A stretch of 64,000 nt of DNA from Sphingobium sp. EM0848 (GTDB taxonomy: Bacteria > Pseudomonadota > Alphaproteobacteria > Sphingomonadales > Sphingomonadaceae). Shown here piece by piece: positions 63,073-64,000 of the stretch. Location of the stretch: assembly GCF_013375555.1 (NCBI RefSeq), contig NZ_JABXWB010000005.1, positions 1,452,001 through 1,516,000 of the forward strand, written 5' to 3'. Position numbers and translations under genes: made by a program. The notes below the pieces were generated by a model, which was not told where the DNA came from, did no database searches, and was given only the letters and a program-made list of their open reading frames with translations. How positions within the stretch are numbered: the stretch's first letter is position 1; each line of letters opens with the position of its first letter.

Positions 63073-63366
63073 GATTTGGGTCCGACTTTCCTGGCGCTGG
63101 TCCGCGACGGAATGTCGCTTTCACAAGCGGAAGCCAGCGCTACCAAATTGCGAACTGGCAGGCCTGAATGCGGACCGCCGATGAACCTGATATGCGCCCT
63201 GCGGCAGCCAAAGACAAGCTGGACGCAATATGTCGGTGCCGATCAGCGATCCCTTGGAACGCGTGACTCTATTACAAGCCATGAGCAGAAATATCGTGTC
63301 GCAGGTGGAATACCGGGCACTTCCCAAGGATATTTCTCTCGAATTTTTGGTGACACGGCAATGTTG
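63073..63366. other. Gap upstream of groEL
   Basis: About 290 bases with no supported gene. It must contain the minus-strand groEL promoter; no CIRCE-like repeat was found by eye. Confidence 0.4.
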
Positions 63367-63469
63367 TATGATCGTCGATTAAGCCTATATGGAAGTCATC
63401 AAGTGCATAGCAACGTAGGCGCTCTTGACTGAGAGACCATCGCGCTCCCGCTTACCAAGGGAGTGACAC
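63367..63469 (+). promoter_or_regulatory. Repeated leader L8
   Basis: TATGAT (63367-63372), TTGACTGAGAGACC (63425-63438), CTCCC (63445-63449) pairing with GGGAG (63459-63463) over 9 bases, then ATG 63470. The -10 to motif distance is about 10-15 bases longer than in most other copies. Confidence 0.72.
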
Positions 63470-63688
63470 ATGGATCTCAATCAACTTTATTTTGAGCATC
63501 AGATTTTGCTCATGAACGCCGCCGACGCGATCAGTGAGCCGGCACGCCGCAAGCATTTGGCCGCAGCGGGCATTATCGGCGGTCAGATCTTCGACCTGCT
63601 TTCCTCGAAAAAGGCGGATGCGTCGGGGAGTTGGCTGCCCTGGACGGATCAGTCCGGCCTGGCCACAGACATGGTTGCGTCGGCATGA
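63470..63688 (+). CDS. Small protein of unknown function
   Basis: 72 aa: MDLNQLYFEHQILLMNAADA, ARRKHLAAAGIIGGQIFDLL, then a polar tail. Similar short MDLN-LYF-HQ proteins are common in sphingomonads; no function is known. Expressed from leader L8, and its stop overlaps the next ATG (ATGA). Confidence 0.75.
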   Translation: MDLNQLYFEHQILLMNAADAISEPARRKHLAAAGIIGGQIFDLLSSKKADASGSWLPWTDQSGLATDMVASA

Positions 63689-63963
63689 CAGCGGACTCGA
63701 CCACACCGGCCCGCCCGCGAAGGCGAGCGTTCGTTAGCCGCGAGCCACGGATCTCTCCTGACCAGGCGAGGCGGCAGGGGTTGATCACGCATCTTGCATT
63801 CGTCCTTCTGGGGCAGGAGGAAGCAATCCGCTTTCTGAACACCCACAATGCCTCGCTTGGCGCACGGCCCCTCGATTTGGCGATCGCCGATCCAGCGGGA
63901 TATTCAAGGGTGGAAGGTGCGGTCCAGCTCCTTGCCCGACCCGCAGCCGGCGGTCGGCAGTAA
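63685..63963 (+). CDS. DUF2384 (MbcA/ParS/Xre toxin-binding-like) protein
   Basis: 92 aa from ATG 63685. A basic N-terminus is followed by EEAIRFLNTHNASLGARPLD and RVEGAVQLLAR, the DUF2384 signature (W/F-LNTPN-LG-PLDL). In RES/Xre systems this domain is the C-terminal half of the antitoxin. No RES toxin lies in the 37 bases left in the window. Here it is coupled to a different small gene, so it may be a stand-alone member or the toxin may lie just outside. Confidence 0.7.
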   Translation: MTADSTTPARPRRRAFVSREPRISPDQARRQGLITHLAFVLLGQEEAIRFLNTHNASLGARPLDLAIADPAGYSRVEGAVQLLARPAAGGRQ

Positions 63964-64000
63964 TCTTGCTCGTCAACCCATGCTCACCAGGATTGGACAG

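Overview
The window is a GC-rich alphaproteobacterial chromosome segment, most likely from a sphingomonad (Sphingobium, Novosphingobium, Sphingomonas or a relative). This rests on TonB-dependent receptor style, a Coq4-like protein, LCAD-like beta-oxidation genes, sphingomonad-type IS elements and many short conserved alphaproteobacterial proteins. No 16S or other marker is present, so the genus is inference.

1-7.7 kb holds the tail of an alpha/beta hydrolase and a compact beta-oxidation operon: an SDR, a FadB-type hydratase/dehydrogenase, two thiolases and an acyl-CoA dehydrogenase, followed by a TetR regulator. 7.7-8.4 kb is a decayed IS21 element. 8.6-23.8 kb is a tightly overlapping operon: TpsB transporter, giant TpsA exoprotein, TPR-CHAT peptidase-like protein, CHASE2 class III cyclase and a secreted protein of unknown function. 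A strong hairpin and a CpdA-like phosphodiesterase follow. 24-30.7 kb carries two TetR regulators, a Gfo/Idh/MocA oxidoreductase, a Coq4-family protein, a sulfatase and an EthD-like protein.

30.7-38.1 kb is an integration hot spot. It contains two tandem copies of an integrase plus convergent AlpA module. An IS630 element sits in the 3' end of the first integrase, and a second IS630 element is itself split by an IS256 element. 38.2-47.9 kb has a CDF transporter, a group of small envelope proteins (DUF1003, entericidin-like, SH3, DUF3309, glycine zipper), a single-domain response regulator, a very large CheB-CheR-kinase-REC-REC-HTH fusion and an AraC regulator.

48-63.9 kb is an accessory region of tiny genes, many in paralogous pairs, mixed with a CPA1 antiporter, an orphan GroEL, IS debris and broken catabolic genes (SMP-30, TonB receptor, an esterase-transglutaminase chimera, and an acyl-CoA ligase with an IS5 element just upstream). 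Eight of its small transcription units share one leader: a -10 box, a conserved GAGAGAC motif, then a CUCCC segment placed to pair with the Shine-Dalgarno GGGAG. Two units add a 13-16 codon upstream ORF next to or overlapping the main start, and a third opens with an overlapping 37-codon ORF. This looks like a multi-copy post-transcriptional regulon and is the most novel feature of the window. The TPS-CHAT-cyclase operon is the second.
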